Source: Selenomonadales bacterium (GTDB lineage Bacteria; Bacillota; Negativicutes; Sporomusales; UBA7701). Taken from it: a stretch of 64,000 nucleotides of DNA. The translations under genes were made by a program, and so were the position numbers. Location of the stretch: assembly GCA_018434945.1 (NCBI GenBank), contig JAHDOI010000007.1, positions 1 to 64,000 on the forward strand. The letters are read 5' to 3'. Shown here in pieces: positions 1 to 7,582 of this stretch. How positions within the stretch are numbered: position 1 is the stretch's first letter; each line of letters opens with the position of its first letter. The notes under the pieces are model-generated. The model saw nothing but the letters and a program-made list of their open reading frames with translations, was not told the origin of the DNA and ran no database searches.

Positions 1-26
1 AAAAAAGCCAGCCCCTTTAGGGGCTG
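1..26 (-). terminator. Rho-independent terminator, reverse strand
   Basis: Read on the minus strand, CAGCCCC and GGGGCTG (stem 9-15 with 20-26, loop 16-19) are followed by GGCTTTTTT. This is a good intrinsic terminator and could end the marR transcript. Confidence 0.7.
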
Positions 27-60
27 ACTGAGAACGCTATGCGGTTGGCAAACTTTCAGT

Positions 61-129
61 GAGTCTTGAGACTCAGCTAGTATAATGCCCTTTCAGGGCT
101 AACCCAAGCCACCCGTTTAACGGGTGGCT
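61..129. other. Cluster of small hairpins next to the window edge
   Basis: Three more palindromes follow the terminator: GAGTCTTGAGACTC at 61-74, GCCCT-TTC-AGGGC at 87-99 and AGCCACCCG..CGGGTGGCT at 107-129. The last has no T-run, so it is not an ordinary terminator. Small hairpins of this kind occur at the ends of IS200/IS605-type elements. No transposase is visible, so an element end or remnant extending leftwards is only a possibility. Confidence 0.3.
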
Positions 130-144
130 CCGTGACTGCGCTAT

Positions 145-570
145 TTACAGGGTGGCGAAGATGCGCCTGAGGACACGGCGGAAGGCGTCGATTTCCTCGG
201 GACTGCAGCCGCCGGTCATCGTTTCTTCGACCTGGGCCATGGTTTTGCAGATGGCGGGCTCGAGGGCGCGGGCTTTGTCGGTGAGGAAGATGTTGTAGCA
301 GCGGCGGTCTTCCGGCGTGGCCGCCCGGTAGACAAGCTCGAGCTTTTCGAGACGGTCGATGAGACCGGTGAGGGTGGAGTTGTCGAGGAAGATCTTTTTG
401 CCGAGTTCGGTGATGGCGATGCCGTCGCCTTTGAAAAGGGTATAGAGGAGCATCATCTGGCCGGGCGTTATGCCGAGGCCGTTTTCGCTGAGAAGTTTCT
501 TGGTATAAAGGTAATGCTTCTGCTCGGCTTTGGCCAGAAGGACGCAGGTGCTGTCGAAAATATCCAGCAT
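145..570 (-). CDS. MarR-family transcriptional regulator
   Basis: A 141-residue winged-helix protein of normal MarR length. The N-terminal dimerisation helix is followed by a helix-turn-helix (about residues 48-72, with ITELGKKIFLDNSTLTGLID) and a wing carrying the characteristic PEDRR turn near residue 88. MarR proteins are dimeric DNA-binding repressors or activators, often sensing small aromatic or oxidative signals; the ligand cannot be read from sequence. ATG at 570 has GGGGTG upstream. It is transcribed divergently from the HD-GYP gene, from a good promoter at 612-640. A 9-bp palindrome (CTAGTCTAG, 610-618) overlaps the -10 and might be an operator for autoregulation. Confidence 0.85.
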   Translation of the reverse strand: MLDIFDSTCVLLAKAEQKHYLYTKKLLSENGLGITPGQMMLLYTLFKGDGIAITELGKKIFLDNSTLTGLIDRLEKLELVYRAATPEDRRCYNIFLTDKARALEPAICKTMAQVEETMTGGCSPEEIDAFRRVLRRIFATL

Positions 571-611
571 GGTTTCACCCCGTGTTTGTCGCTTGCGCGC
601 TGTTCTTTTCT

Positions 612-640
612 AGTCTAGGCCAGCTAATGCCTGTTGTCAA
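612..640 (-). promoter_or_regulatory. Sigma-A-type promoter of marR
   Basis: On the minus strand TTGACA (640-635) is followed by 17 bp and TAGACT (617-612), about 40 bp before the marR start. Confidence 0.7.
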
Positions 641-723
641 TAGCGAGATGGAAAAGGTCACGCACCCGCGGCGTCTAGTAAACATAAAATATAAAGCGAG
701 TATGGTTATAAGGGGATGTGGCC

Positions 724-1821
724 ATGAACAACCGTGCATGGAAAAAGCCGCTGGTTATCGGCGCTATAACGCTTCTCACCGTGGGGGTGAACGATCTGTT
801 CGTCGCGCTCGTGCGGTGGGAGGGGTACGGGTCGGCCGGGTATGTCGTCCATCTGGCGGCCTTCGCCGTTATCGCCGCGTGTTTCGTATGTCTGCGGCAG
901 AGGCTGGCTGACACGGCCCGCCGCCTGGAGCTGTGCCGCCGCGCTTTCCGGGGGATGCCGTGCGCGCTGGTCATCGCCCGTGGAGGGGTGATCGAGGAGC
1001 TTTGCGGCGGCGACGAGCTGCTCGACCTGGCCGGGCTGACGCAGGGGACGGAGCACCGACCCGCCGGAGAAGCGGTGCGGACGGAGGAGTACGCCGGCCG
1101 GGACGGGGCGGTGAGGGTGGTCGAACGGCGCCTGGTGCCGCTGGCGGAGGGTGGCGACGGCAGCTTCGCGGCCGAGCTTTTGTACGATATCACCGACTGT
1201 GCAAAGCGGGCGGCCGCGCGTGAGGGACAGTATGTGAGGATGCTGAAGATTCTCGTGAATATGTTCGAGATGAAGGACCCTTACAGCAACGGCCATTCGG
1301 ACGCGGTGAGCAATCTCTCCCAGGACCTGGCGCGGGCGCTGGGGCTGTCCGCGCCCGCGGTGGAGACGGTGACGAGGGCGGCGCTGCTGCACGATATCGG
1401 CAAGATCGTCATCCCGCCGGGGATTCTCACCAGCGATTGCCCGCTGACGCCGGAGGAGTACCGGGCGGTGCAGGCTCACGCTGCGGTGGGTGCTGATATC
1501 CTCGCGAGCTTCGATGTCTTCCGGGAGGAGGCGGAACTCGTCCGCCACCATCACGAGCGCTATGACGGCCATGGTTACCCGGGCGGACTGCGGGGCGGGG
1601 AGATTCCGCTGGGGGCGAGGATTATGGCGGTGGCCGATGCTTTCGACGCGATGACTTCGGGCCGGTCGGCGCACGGCCGGCGGGAGGTCGCGGCCGCTCT
1701 GGCGGTCATCGAGGCCGGGAAGGGCGGACAGTTCGACCCGGCGGTGGCCGGGGCGTTCGTGAGGCTGGTGAGGGAGGGGCGGGCAGGGCTTCCTGCTGAA
1801 AGGGGCAGTCTGATGAGATAA
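724..1821 (+). CDS. Membrane-anchored HD-GYP domain phosphodiesterase
   Basis: A 365-residue protein with two hydrophobic segments (about residues 9-29 and 38-57), a poorly conserved PAS-like middle, and a C-terminal HD-GYP domain. Visible metal/catalytic motifs are HDIGK near residue 222 and HHERYDGHGYPGG near 276, followed by ARIMAVADAFDAM. Intact HD-GYP domains hydrolyse cyclic di-GMP (some also cGAMP). The protein should sense something through its membrane or middle region and lower c-di-GMP at the inner face of the membrane. ATG 724 was chosen over GTG 718 because AGGGG at 711-715 is 8 nt upstream. It is one of three c-di-GMP-related genes in the window. Confidence 0.85.
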   Translation: MNNRAWKKPLVIGAITLLTVGVNDLFVALVRWEGYGSAGYVVHLAAFAVIAACFVCLRQRLADTARRLELCRRAFRGMPCALVIARGGVIEELCGGDELLDLAGLTQGTEHRPAGEAVRTEEYAGRDGAVRVVERRLVPLAEGGDGSFAAELLYDITDCAKRAAAREGQYVRMLKILVNMFEMKDPYSNGHSDAVSNLSQDLARALGLSAPAVETVTRAALLHDIGKIVIPPGILTSDCPLTPEEYRAVQAHAAVGADILASFDVFREEAELVRHHHERYDGHGYPGGLRGGEIPLGARIMAVADAFDAMTSGRSAHGRREVAAALAVIEAGKGGQFDPAVAGAFVRLVREGRAGLPAERGSLMR

Positions 1822-1830
1822 TCTGTTTCA

Positions 1831-1859
1831 TTGACAGGAAATTATTAGTAAATTATAAT
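1831..1859 (+). promoter_or_regulatory. Consensus sigma-A promoter
   Basis: TTGACA at 1831-1836, 17-bp spacer, TATAAT at 1854-1859: a perfect consensus in a short AT-rich gap. It drives the small gene at 1940. Confidence 0.85.
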
Positions 1860-1939
1860 TATATTTATCAAGTATATTAATAACGGATTGATGCTGGGTG
1901 GCGAAGCGGCGGGGCGACGCTAGGCATGGGAGGTTTGAT

Positions 1940-2233
1940 GTGGATTACAGTTACCTGGAAACCGTGGATTGGGGGATCATCAGGCGGCAGTGGATCGGCG
2001 ACGACCCGGATTACACGGTTGTGCTGGAAAAGCACGAGGAGGACCGGTACACTGTGAAGATCACGCACAAGCATGCCGATCTCGAGTATTATTCTTACTG
2101 GCGAGCGAGCGGGCAGCTGACGTTCGGCTCGCTGTCCGAAGCTCAGGCTTTTGCCGCCGAGAGGCTGTCCAGGATGAAAGACGGGGACTATACCCATTGC
2201 ACCGGGGACGCGGCCGCCGCCGCGGACAGGTAA
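1940..2233 (+). CDS. Small protein of unknown function (97 aa)
   Basis: GTG start at 1940, placed 6 nt after GGGAGG (1928-1933). The product is a soluble, charged protein with many aromatic residues in its first two thirds and an alanine-rich tail; no signal peptide or membrane segment is visible. I do not recognise a family. A perfect consensus promoter upstream and a terminator downstream make it a monocistronic, probably well-expressed gene, which argues that it is real. An upstream in-frame GTG (1898) would add 14 residues but lacks a Shine-Dalgarno sequence. Confidence 0.65.
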   Translation: MDYSYLETVDWGIIRRQWIGDDPDYTVVLEKHEEDRYTVKITHKHADLEYYSYWRASGQLTFGSLSEAQAFAAERLSRMKDGDYTHCTGDAAAAADR

Positions 2234-2243
2234 ACAGAAAGAG

Positions 2244-2275
2244 GGCTGCCGGAGGCGGAAGCCTTCTTTATTTTT
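2244..2275 (+). terminator. Rho-independent terminator
   Basis: GGCT-g-CCG (2244-2251) pairs with CGG-a-AGCC (2256-2263) and is followed by TTCTTTATTTTT. It ends the gene at 1940. Confidence 0.65.
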
Positions 2276-2365
2276 CTCTTGGCGCCTTGTCGCGGACCGC
2301 GGACGCGGGGGTCGCCTGGGCGCTCACAGCTTTTCCGAGGAAATATTATTTTGCAGAAGGATTAT

Positions 2366-2374
2366 TGGTATAAT
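2366..2374 (+). promoter_or_regulatory. Extended -10 promoter of the histidine kinase
   Basis: TGGTATAAT (TGn plus a consensus -10) lies 41 bp before the start codon. No convincing -35 is present at the usual distance, as is common for extended -10 promoters. Confidence 0.5.
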
Positions 2375-2414
2375 GAACAAATTATGTATTTAGTGTCGAT
2401 TTTTGGAGGATAAT

Positions 2415-4259
2415 ATGGGTATCTTGCCCTGCGGAGCTGAACAGGGAAAGGGTTGGGTATACGCCATTATGGCGGCGGTGACGCTGGCGGCGGCCGGCTA
2501 TGCGGGAATGACTAATTTCCTGGCGTTTCATGCCGTCGCCGAAGGGATCACCATTGCCATCGCCTTTTCCATCGTGCTCATCGTTCTCAACACATACCAC
2601 AACATGAAAGACGATCTCATTCCTCTCATCGGGATCGCATATGCGTTCGCCGGCTGTTTCGATATCGCCCATACCCTGACTTACACGGGGATGGCGGTGT
2701 TCCCCGCCGTGGACAGCAATCTGCCGGCCCAGCTGTGGCTCGTCGCGAGGTACTTCGACAGCGCCGGGATGCTGCTGGCGGGGATGGCAATCGGCCGGGG
2801 CTGGCGGCATTCATACGTGCTGGCCGGGTATGCCGCCGCCGCTGCCGCTGCCGCTCTCGCCCTTTACGGGGACGTTTTCCCGGTGGCGTTCGTGGACGGG
2901 CAGGGTTTGACACCGTTTAAGGTATACAGCGAATATGCCATCAGCGCCGTTCTGGCGGCGAGCGTGGTTACGCTTGTCCTGAAGCGGGACCGTGTCGGAC
3001 CGCGCGTGTACCGGCCGCTGCTGGCTTTTTTCATCTTTTCCGTGGCCACCGAGCTGTCGCTGACCATGTATAAGTTCGGCGGCGATCTGGTGAACGTGAT
3101 CGGCCACCTGCTGAAGGTGACGGCATTCTTTTTCCTTTATCGGGCGGTGGTGGCGACCAGCCTGCAGGTGCCGTACGAGCGGATGAACGAGAAGGCCGCC
3201 GAGCTGGCCGCGGCCGACCGTCGGATGACGGAGACGCTGGCGAGCATATCGGACGGTTTCTTTGTCGTCGATAACGACTGGCGGGTGGTGTACGCCAACC
3301 CCGCGGCCATCGAGAGGTTTTGTTTCAAAGGGTTCGACGGACAGACAGGCAGAGGTCTCTGGGATATCTACCCTGACTCGCAGCCGTTTTACGATCAGTA
3401 CCACAAGGCCAAACGGGAAAACGCGGCCGCGTATTTCGAGGCTGTTTCTCCCGATACCGGCCGCTGGGTCGAGGTGCACGCTTACCCGTCGCCCGAGGGC
3501 TTGTCCGTTTATATCAGGGATATCGGCGAACAGAGGATATTCGAGGCCGAGCTGGCGCGGCTCGACAGGTTGAACACGGTGGGCGAGCTGGCGGCCGGCA
3601 TCGGCCATGAGATCAGGAATCCGCTGACGACGGTGCGGGGCTATCTGCAGCTGTTCGCGAGCAAAGGTAAATACGCCGAACATCGTGAGCAGTTCGCAAC
3701 GATGATCGAGGAGCTGGACCGGGCAAACGCGATTATTTCGGAGTATCTTTCGCTGGCGCGGACGAAGGCCGCGGAGCCGGGGCACGGCGACCTCAACGGC
3801 GTGCTGAAGGCGCTTTATCCGCTGCTTGAGGCGGACGCCGTCCGCGCCGGGCATACGCTGGCGCTGGCGAGGGGCGATATCCCCGCCGTCAGGTTCGACG
3901 ACCGCGAGATAAGACAGCTGGTGCTGAATCTGGCCCGCAACGGTCTGGAGGCCATGGAGCCGGGCGGGCGGCTGACGATCAGAACTTTTTGCGACAAGGA
4001 CGGCGCGGTGCTAGCCGTGAGCGATTCAGGCGGCGGGATTCCTCAGGAGGTGCTGGACAAGCTGGGGACGCCGTTTATGACGACCAAGGAGCACGGCACG
4101 GGGCTGGGGCTGGCGGTCTGCCGCCGGATAGCCGACAGGCACGGCGCGAAGTTGGAGGTCAGCACCTCGCCGGCGGGGACGACGTTTTTTCTGCGTTTCG
4201 GGCGCGGCGATTCCGCCGGGCGCGAAGATGCGGCAGACAGGTTTTTATCGACAGTCTGA
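2415..4259 (+). CDS. MASE3-PAS sensor histidine kinase
   Basis: A 614-residue membrane sensor kinase. Residues about 1-245 form a multi-helix MASE3-type sensory domain, with the characteristic HTLTYTGMAVFP segment near residue 96. A linker and PAS domain (about 260-385) follow, then the HisKA box with phosphoacceptor His in GHEIRNPLTTV (about 398). The HATPase domain shows N box NLARNGLEAM, G1 DSGGGIP and G2 GTGLGLAV. It should autophosphorylate in response to an unknown signal. No response regulator is adjacent, so it is an orphan kinase here and may feed a phosphorelay such as sporulation initiation; that is inference. ATG 2415 is preceded by GGAGGA. Confidence 0.88.
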   Translation: MGILPCGAEQGKGWVYAIMAAVTLAAAGYAGMTNFLAFHAVAEGITIAIAFSIVLIVLNTYHNMKDDLIPLIGIAYAFAGCFDIAHTLTYTGMAVFPAVDSNLPAQLWLVARYFDSAGMLLAGMAIGRGWRHSYVLAGYAAAAAAAALALYGDVFPVAFVDGQGLTPFKVYSEYAISAVLAASVVTLVLKRDRVGPRVYRPLLAFFIFSVATELSLTMYKFGGDLVNVIGHLLKVTAFFFLYRAVVATSLQVPYERMNEKAAELAAADRRMTETLASISDGFFVVDNDWRVVYANPAAIERFCFKGFDGQTGRGLWDIYPDSQPFYDQYHKAKRENAAAYFEAVSPDTGRWVEVHAYPSPEGLSVYIRDIGEQRIFEAELARLDRLNTVGELAAGIGHEIRNPLTTVRGYLQLFASKGKYAEHREQFATMIEELDRANAIISEYLSLARTKAAEPGHGDLNGVLKALYPLLEADAVRAGHTLALARGDIPAVRFDDREIRQLVLNLARNGLEAMEPGGRLTIRTFCDKDGAVLAVSDSGGGIPQEVLDKLGTPFMTTKEHGTGLGLAVCRRIADRHGAKLEVSTSPAGTTFFLRFGRGDSAGREDAADRFLSTV

Positions 4260-4291
4260 GGGATGCCGGTTGCCGGTATCCCTCTCTTGCG

Positions 4292-5212
4292 TTAACTATG
4301 CCGGGTTTTGGCGGGCGGGCTATCGCCGGCGGCTAATGATGCCAGGATGATTTTTTCGAGGGCAGCCAGTGCGGGCGAAAGCCATTTTTCGCGATGGAAA
4401 AGCATCAGAGCCTGAATTTCGATCGGAGTATCCGTCCAATTGAGGTTTATCAATTCGCCGCGCTTGATGTCTTCTTCAACGACGATTTTCGGCAGAAGCG
4501 ATATGCCAAGCCCGCTTTTGACACAGTGCTTTATTGCCTCGAGGCTGCCGAACTCCATGATGGTGCCGGTCTTGACGCCTTCCCTCGCCAGCAGTGTTTT
4601 CAGGTCGAGCGGGTAGCCGCTGTTTCCGTCCGGCAGGAGGAGGGTATGGCCGGCAAGGCTTAGGGGGGTCAGTACCGGATTTGCCGCCAGTTCGTGATCA
4701 GGTGAGGCAATAAACAGGGTTTCGCCGCGGAACAGGTGGATTTGCCGCAGCTGCTGCTGCACGGAGTTATTGTTGAGGCTAAACGCCACGTCGATGATGT
4801 TTTGCTGCAGCCACAGCGGAAAGTCCGTGCAGGTGCCTGTTTTGATGTTGAGGTGCACTTTCGGGTGGTTTAGGCGGTATTCCTTCAGCAGCGGCGGCAG
4901 CCAGAAGGCGCAGAGCGATTCGGAGGCGCCGATATTCAGGCAGCCGGAAAGCACGTCGGTTTCCTTGAATAACCCTTTTATTGCCTCGGCGTCTCTTACC
5001 AGGCTCTCGGCGAGCGGCAGGAGCTTTTGCCCTTTCCCGGTGAGGAAGACCTTTTTGCCGAGGCGCTCGAATAGTATTGCGCCGAGGTCTTCTTCAAGTA
5101 TATGGATATGCTCGGATACCGTCGACTGGGAATAGTTGAGCGCCTGGGCGGCTGCGCTGAAGTTCAGCAGGCGGGCTACGGAGAGAAAGGTTTGCAGGTG
5201 CTTCACGTACAT
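4292..5212 (-). CDS. LysR-family transcriptional regulator
   Basis: A 306-residue protein, normal for LysR regulators. The N-terminal winged HTH (about residues 1-60, containing SAAAQALNYSQSTVSEHIH) is followed by a periplasmic-binding-protein-like effector domain (about 90-295). ATG 5212 is chosen because it starts the HTH as in other family members; the open frame runs 55 codons further upstream through the promoter and operator. Its Shine-Dalgarno sequence is weak. It is divergent from an ACT-domain gene, with a long inverted repeat between them, which makes that gene the likely target. The effector is unknown. Confidence 0.88.
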   Translation of the reverse strand: MYVKHLQTFLSVARLLNFSAAAQALNYSQSTVSEHIHILEEDLGAILFERLGKKVFLTGKGQKLLPLAESLVRDAEAIKGLFKETDVLSGCLNIGASESLCAFWLPPLLKEYRLNHPKVHLNIKTGTCTDFPLWLQQNIIDVAFSLNNNSVQQQLRQIHLFRGETLFIASPDHELAANPVLTPLSLAGHTLLLPDGNSGYPLDLKTLLAREGVKTGTIMEFGSLEAIKHCVKSGLGISLLPKIVVEEDIKRGELINLNWTDTPIEIQALMLFHREKWLSPALAALEKIILASLAAGDSPPAKTRHS

Positions 5213-5234
5213 GTTGCCACATCCATCGGTTAAG

Positions 5235-5260
5235 CCGATTATTATGATCTTAATAATCGG
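5235..5260. promoter_or_regulatory. Probable LysR operator (26-bp inverted repeat)
   Basis: CCGATTATTA (5235-5244) and TAATAATCGG (5251-5260) are perfect 10-bp arms around a 6-bp centre, ending just before the -35 of the ACT-domain gene. This is the usual geometry for a LysR activator site and also covers the LysR gene's own upstream region. Confidence 0.7.
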
Positions 5261-5261
5261 T

Positions 5262-5291
5262 TTAACAAAAGTTCTAACGCCATGATAGAAT
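5262..5291 (+). promoter_or_regulatory. Promoter of the ACT-domain gene
   Basis: TTAACA (5262-5267), 18-bp spacer, TAGAAT (5286-5291). The near-consensus boxes directly abut the inverted repeat, consistent with an activator-dependent promoter. Confidence 0.5.
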
Positions 5292-5370
5292 GGAATCAGC
5301 AAAGATGCAAGCATTTTCCGGACGGCGTTTAGCCGGTGTGTTTGCAGATGGAAGAGGAGGCTAATGTAAA

Positions 5371-5787
5371 ATGGCATTGGATTTAAAAAGAGTTGAATAC
5401 TACAACATAACGGTCGATGGTCATGCCGGCGAAGGTTCTAAACTGCTGGCGGCGGTGGCCGGTTTTGGCGTCAATCTGCTGGCCTTCAGGACGGTCGCCG
5501 CGGAGGGCGTTCGCACCCGGTTCTCGCTTTTCCCTGACGACGGCCTAAAGCTGAGGGTCGGAGCGGAAAAGACGGGACTTTATATGGAGGGTCCTTATGC
5601 CGCATTGCTGCTCAAAGGTTACGACGATGAGGCGGGAGCGTTAGCGGATATATACGGGAAGCTTTCGCAGGCAGGTGTCGGTGTTTACGAATCCAGCGGC
5701 ATAGCCAACATAAAGGGAGGCTACGGTGTCGTGCTTTATTTGCCGCAGGAAGATTGCGAGAAGGTTGTGGCGGTTTTAAAAAGCTGA
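5371..5787 (+). CDS. ACT-domain protein, probable LysR target
   Basis: A 138-residue protein that looks like one or two ACT-type ligand-binding folds and nothing else: N-terminal strand-helix-strand (about residues 8-65) and a second, more typical ACT segment (about 73-135). Free-standing ACT proteins usually bind amino acids or other small molecules and regulate a partner enzyme. The start is fixed by AGAGGAGG 10 nt upstream. Its gene is divergent from a LysR regulator with a shared operator, so its expression is probably controlled by the LysR ligand. The assignment to the ACT fold is from sequence pattern only. Confidence 0.6.
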   Translation: MALDLKRVEYYNITVDGHAGEGSKLLAAVAGFGVNLLAFRTVAAEGVRTRFSLFPDDGLKLRVGAEKTGLYMEGPYAALLLKGYDDEAGALADIYGKLSQAGVGVYESSGIANIKGGYGVVLYLPQEDCEKVVAVLKS

Positions 5788-5835
5788 TTTTGACTGGAGA
5801 TACGGTGACATGCGGCAATCACAATACACACTTAG

Positions 5836-5860
5836 GGGATGCCGAGGGGCATCCCTTTTT
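5836..5860 (+). terminator. Rho-independent terminator (repeat copy 1)
   Basis: GGGATGCC (5836-5843) pairs with GGCATCCC (5848-5855), then TTTTT. Near-identical hairpins recur at 7163 and 8111, each followed by the same gene 3' end. Confidence 0.85.
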
Positions 5861-5868
5861 CACGGGGG

Positions 5869-5964
5869 TTATAGTGTTTTCACCCACTCTTCCAGTTTGG
5901 CCATTATCTCCTGGCGGGCTTCGTCAACGCTGCCGCCGTGCCATTCATGGCACGGCCGTCAATA
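5869..5964 (-). pseudogene. 3' remnant, copy 1, of the unknown gene at 8145-8537
   Basis: Reading leftwards from 5946, 25 codons (EWHGGSVDEARQEIMAKLEE then WVKTL and stop) are identical in protein to the last 25 residues of the intact gene at 8145-8537. The DNA differs only at synonymous positions. Upstream of that point the frame is broken by TGA, although a short IDGRA stretch still resembles the intact gene's IDADT in another frame. The junction lies in a perfect palindrome (GCCGTGCCAT..ATGGCACGGC). No start or promoter is left. Confidence 0.7.
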
Positions 5965-6139
5965 GTAGTGAATAGAGCGGAGAAATAAACTGGTATTATT
6001 TGGGTCAGCATTTTATAGTGAGTGCTGGCCTTCTAAATGCAGGGAAAAAATGGATTTTGTGTAATTTGTTGCAATAAAGGAATCCTTCTCCTGATAATCG
6101 GAGACCCAGATAATGTTGGCTTGAGCGATGGAGGCCAAG

Positions 6140-6451
6140 ATGACACTAACCCAGCTAAATGATTTGGATTCGCTTGTTAGATTAGGGGCGTTGGTCATCA
6201 TTGGCGTAACCGTCTACTTATGGAAAACAAAAAGAGTTATTGGTTATAATACAGCGCAAGTGTTGATTATTACCGCTTCTTTGCTAACTGGGATTACTGG
6301 TGCCATGCTTGTGGGAGGGCAATTTTCTGCGGGAGTGACTATTTTGCAGACTTCGCTTCTGTATTATGTTTTTAGAATCATGCATAAACGCTGGCAAAAG
6401 ATACAAGAATACGAGAAAATCGATGCCAATATCAAGGAGCGAATAAAATAA
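6140..6451 (+). CDS. Small membrane protein of unknown function (103 aa)
   Basis: The protein has two or three hydrophobic helices (about residues 16-32, 39-62 and possibly 67-80) and a basic C-terminal tail. ATG 6140 follows GGAGG (6130-6134) by 5 nt; an ATG 12 nt upstream is also possible. Codon use is AT-rich, unlike the GC-rich genes on both sides, which suggests acquisition by transfer. I do not recognise a family. It is the first of three AT-rich genes lying between two copies of a gene 3' end. Confidence 0.55.
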   Translation: MTLTQLNDLDSLVRLGALVIIGVTVYLWKTKRVIGYNTAQVLIITASLLTGITGAMLVGGQFSAGVTILQTSLLYYVFRIMHKRWQKIQEYEKIDANIKERIK

Positions 6452-6500
6452 AGGATAAGCGGTAAATGAATAATCTAGGTATACGAGAGGTGGGGCTGTT

Positions 6501-6836
6501 TTGGATGTCGACTTTAAAGGGAATCAATTATTATTAGATGGGCATTTCATTGACTTTCCGGGTTCAATAAAGAGTATCAAAATATTTAAAGACTTAGTTC
6601 TAGTCATGCTAACTGTTCCCAAGGGAATTATTAACAATCAAAATGTATATGCTGTAAGTGTTAATAACAAAAAAGTTATATGGAGAATCCAAGAGCCCGA
6701 TTTAATATATGATAATAGTCCTTATATGAATTTTTATGATGCCGCTGATGCCATTATTGTTGGCAATTGGAACGGAATTGCCTATACAATAAATGAATAT
6801 GACGGCACGAGGATTCAAGGTGTTCAAACTAAATGA
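6501..6836 (+). CDS. Small soluble protein, possible orphan immunity protein (111 aa)
   Basis: TTG start at 6501 with GAGAGGTGGGG shortly upstream. The protein looks all-beta: strands such as LLLDGHFIDF, LVLVMLTV and VIWRIQ, and a C-terminal IINEYDG-like turn, suggest a small beta-propeller-blade or beta-sandwich fold. Short, AT-rich single-domain genes of this appearance are frequent as immunity or orphan immunity genes of polymorphic toxins in Firmicutes, but no toxin is next to it, so the role is inference. Its stop overlaps the open frame of the next gene. Confidence 0.55.
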   Translation: MDVDFKGNQLLLDGHFIDFPGSIKSIKIFKDLVLVMLTVPKGIINNQNVYAVSVNNKKVIWRIQEPDLIYDNSPYMNFYDAADAIIVGNWNGIAYTINEYDGTRIQGVQTK

Positions 6837-6880
6837 ATTTAACTTTCCATCGGATAATGGGTAAGTACGTGGAGGTAAAA

Positions 6881-7117
6881 ATGACGGTAAAATGTCATTG
6901 TGAAGATACTTCTAAGATTACTAATTCCCTTGAGATTAGGGATATGATAGACAGTTACCTAATTGAGCTTGATATTAACGGTAATACATGGGACACACTT
7001 TATAAGTGTAAATCTTGCGGTGCGTACTGGGAGGAACGATATACCGGTGGGAGATGGGATGGCTGGCCGGAGTTATATAAGGTCACTGCGGACTATGTAA
7101 ATGAGAAGTGGGAATAG
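6881..7117 (+). CDS. Small zinc-knuckle-like protein, possible immunity protein (78 aa)
   Basis: ATG 6881 has GGAGG (6871-6875) at 5-nt spacing; an upstream ATG (6833, overlapping the previous stop) would give 94 residues but lacks a Shine-Dalgarno sequence. The protein carries Cys-His-Cys near its start (KCHCED) and a CKSCGAYWEERY motif in the middle, suggesting a small metal-bound or knuckle fold, then GGRWDGWPELYKV. A CxxCGxYWE core with a following WPE is reminiscent of small immunity proteins, but I cannot assign a family. AT-rich like its neighbours. Confidence 0.55.
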   Translation: MTVKCHCEDTSKITNSLEIRDMIDSYLIELDINGNTWDTLYKCKSCGAYWEERYTGGRWDGWPELYKVTADYVNEKWE

Positions 7118-7162
7118 AGATGATAATAAACGGGCTGACATACATATTCTTAGCATAATAAA

Positions 7163-7187
7163 GGGATGCCCTAGGGCATCCCTTTTT
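7163..7187 (+). terminator. Rho-independent terminator (repeat copy 2)
   Basis: GGGATGCCC (7163-7171) pairs with GGGCATCCC (7174-7182), then TTTTT. It ends the AT-rich gene trio and is the second copy of the terminator found at 5836 and 8111. Confidence 0.85.
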
Positions 7188-7195
7188 GGTGGCTA

Positions 7196-7291
7196 TCACA
7201 TCGTTTTGAGCCACGTCTCCAGTTTCTCCATTATCTCATCCCGAGTCACATTGATAATTTCGCCGTACCATTCATGGCACGTCCGTCAATG
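7196..7291 (-). pseudogene. 3' remnant, copy 2, of a paralogue of the gene at 8145-8537
   Basis: Reading leftwards from 7273, 25 codons (EWYGEIINVTRDEIMEKLET, WLKTM, stop) match the C-terminus of the gene at 8145-8537 with substitutions. It therefore derives from a diverged paralogue. The break point (GACGGNCGTGCCATGAATGG on the minus strand) is the same as in copy 1, and similarity between copies 1 and 2 continues loosely about 100 bp beyond it. There is no start codon or intact N-terminal region. Confidence 0.65.
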
Positions 7292-7582
7292 AAAGTGATA
7301 GCGGTGAGATGTTAATGGTAGGTTAGCATCAGACTAAGGTGCTGCCTTGCGCTTGCAGGGAAATATTGTAAAATGACGAATCTAGTAGATAGGCTACTTG
7401 GTCTTTCATCTCGTAGCATAGAAGGGGCGCAGGGAGATAGGACGATACAAATGGTAGGAGGAGTTGCCGTGGATAAGTTATACGCGACGCTGGCGGAAGC
7501 AGTGTCCGACCCGGCGATGCAAGATTAAGCAGAAGACGATAATTGTTAAATAGAAGATTGTCAGCAGACCGGAGGAAATGGT
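7292..7582. other. 291-bp gap with gene debris
   Basis: No full gene is visible. The left part continues the loose similarity to sequence after copy 1 (about 5965-6060). A 19-codon open frame lies at 7469-7528, and the Shine-Dalgarno sequence of the next gene is at 7571-7576. Composition is mixed, as expected for recombination debris. Confidence 0.5.
7469..7528 (+). pseudogene. 19-codon open frame with strong ribosome site, probable 5' remnant
   Basis: GTG at 7469 follows TAGGAGGAG at good spacing and encodes MDKLYATLAEAVSDPAMQD before TAA. The strong start, GC-rich codons and abrupt stop look like the preserved beginning of a lost gene. It could also be a genuine tiny peptide; nothing else supports a function. 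Confidence 0.35.

Noticed and set aside
5754-5975. 73-codon forward frame over the first 3' remnant
   Set aside because: It runs through a terminator and antisense to the recognisable gene remnant; no ribosome site.
7101-7292. 63-codon forward frame after the CxxCG protein
   Set aside because: It crosses a strong terminator and the 3' gene remnant and has no ribosome site.
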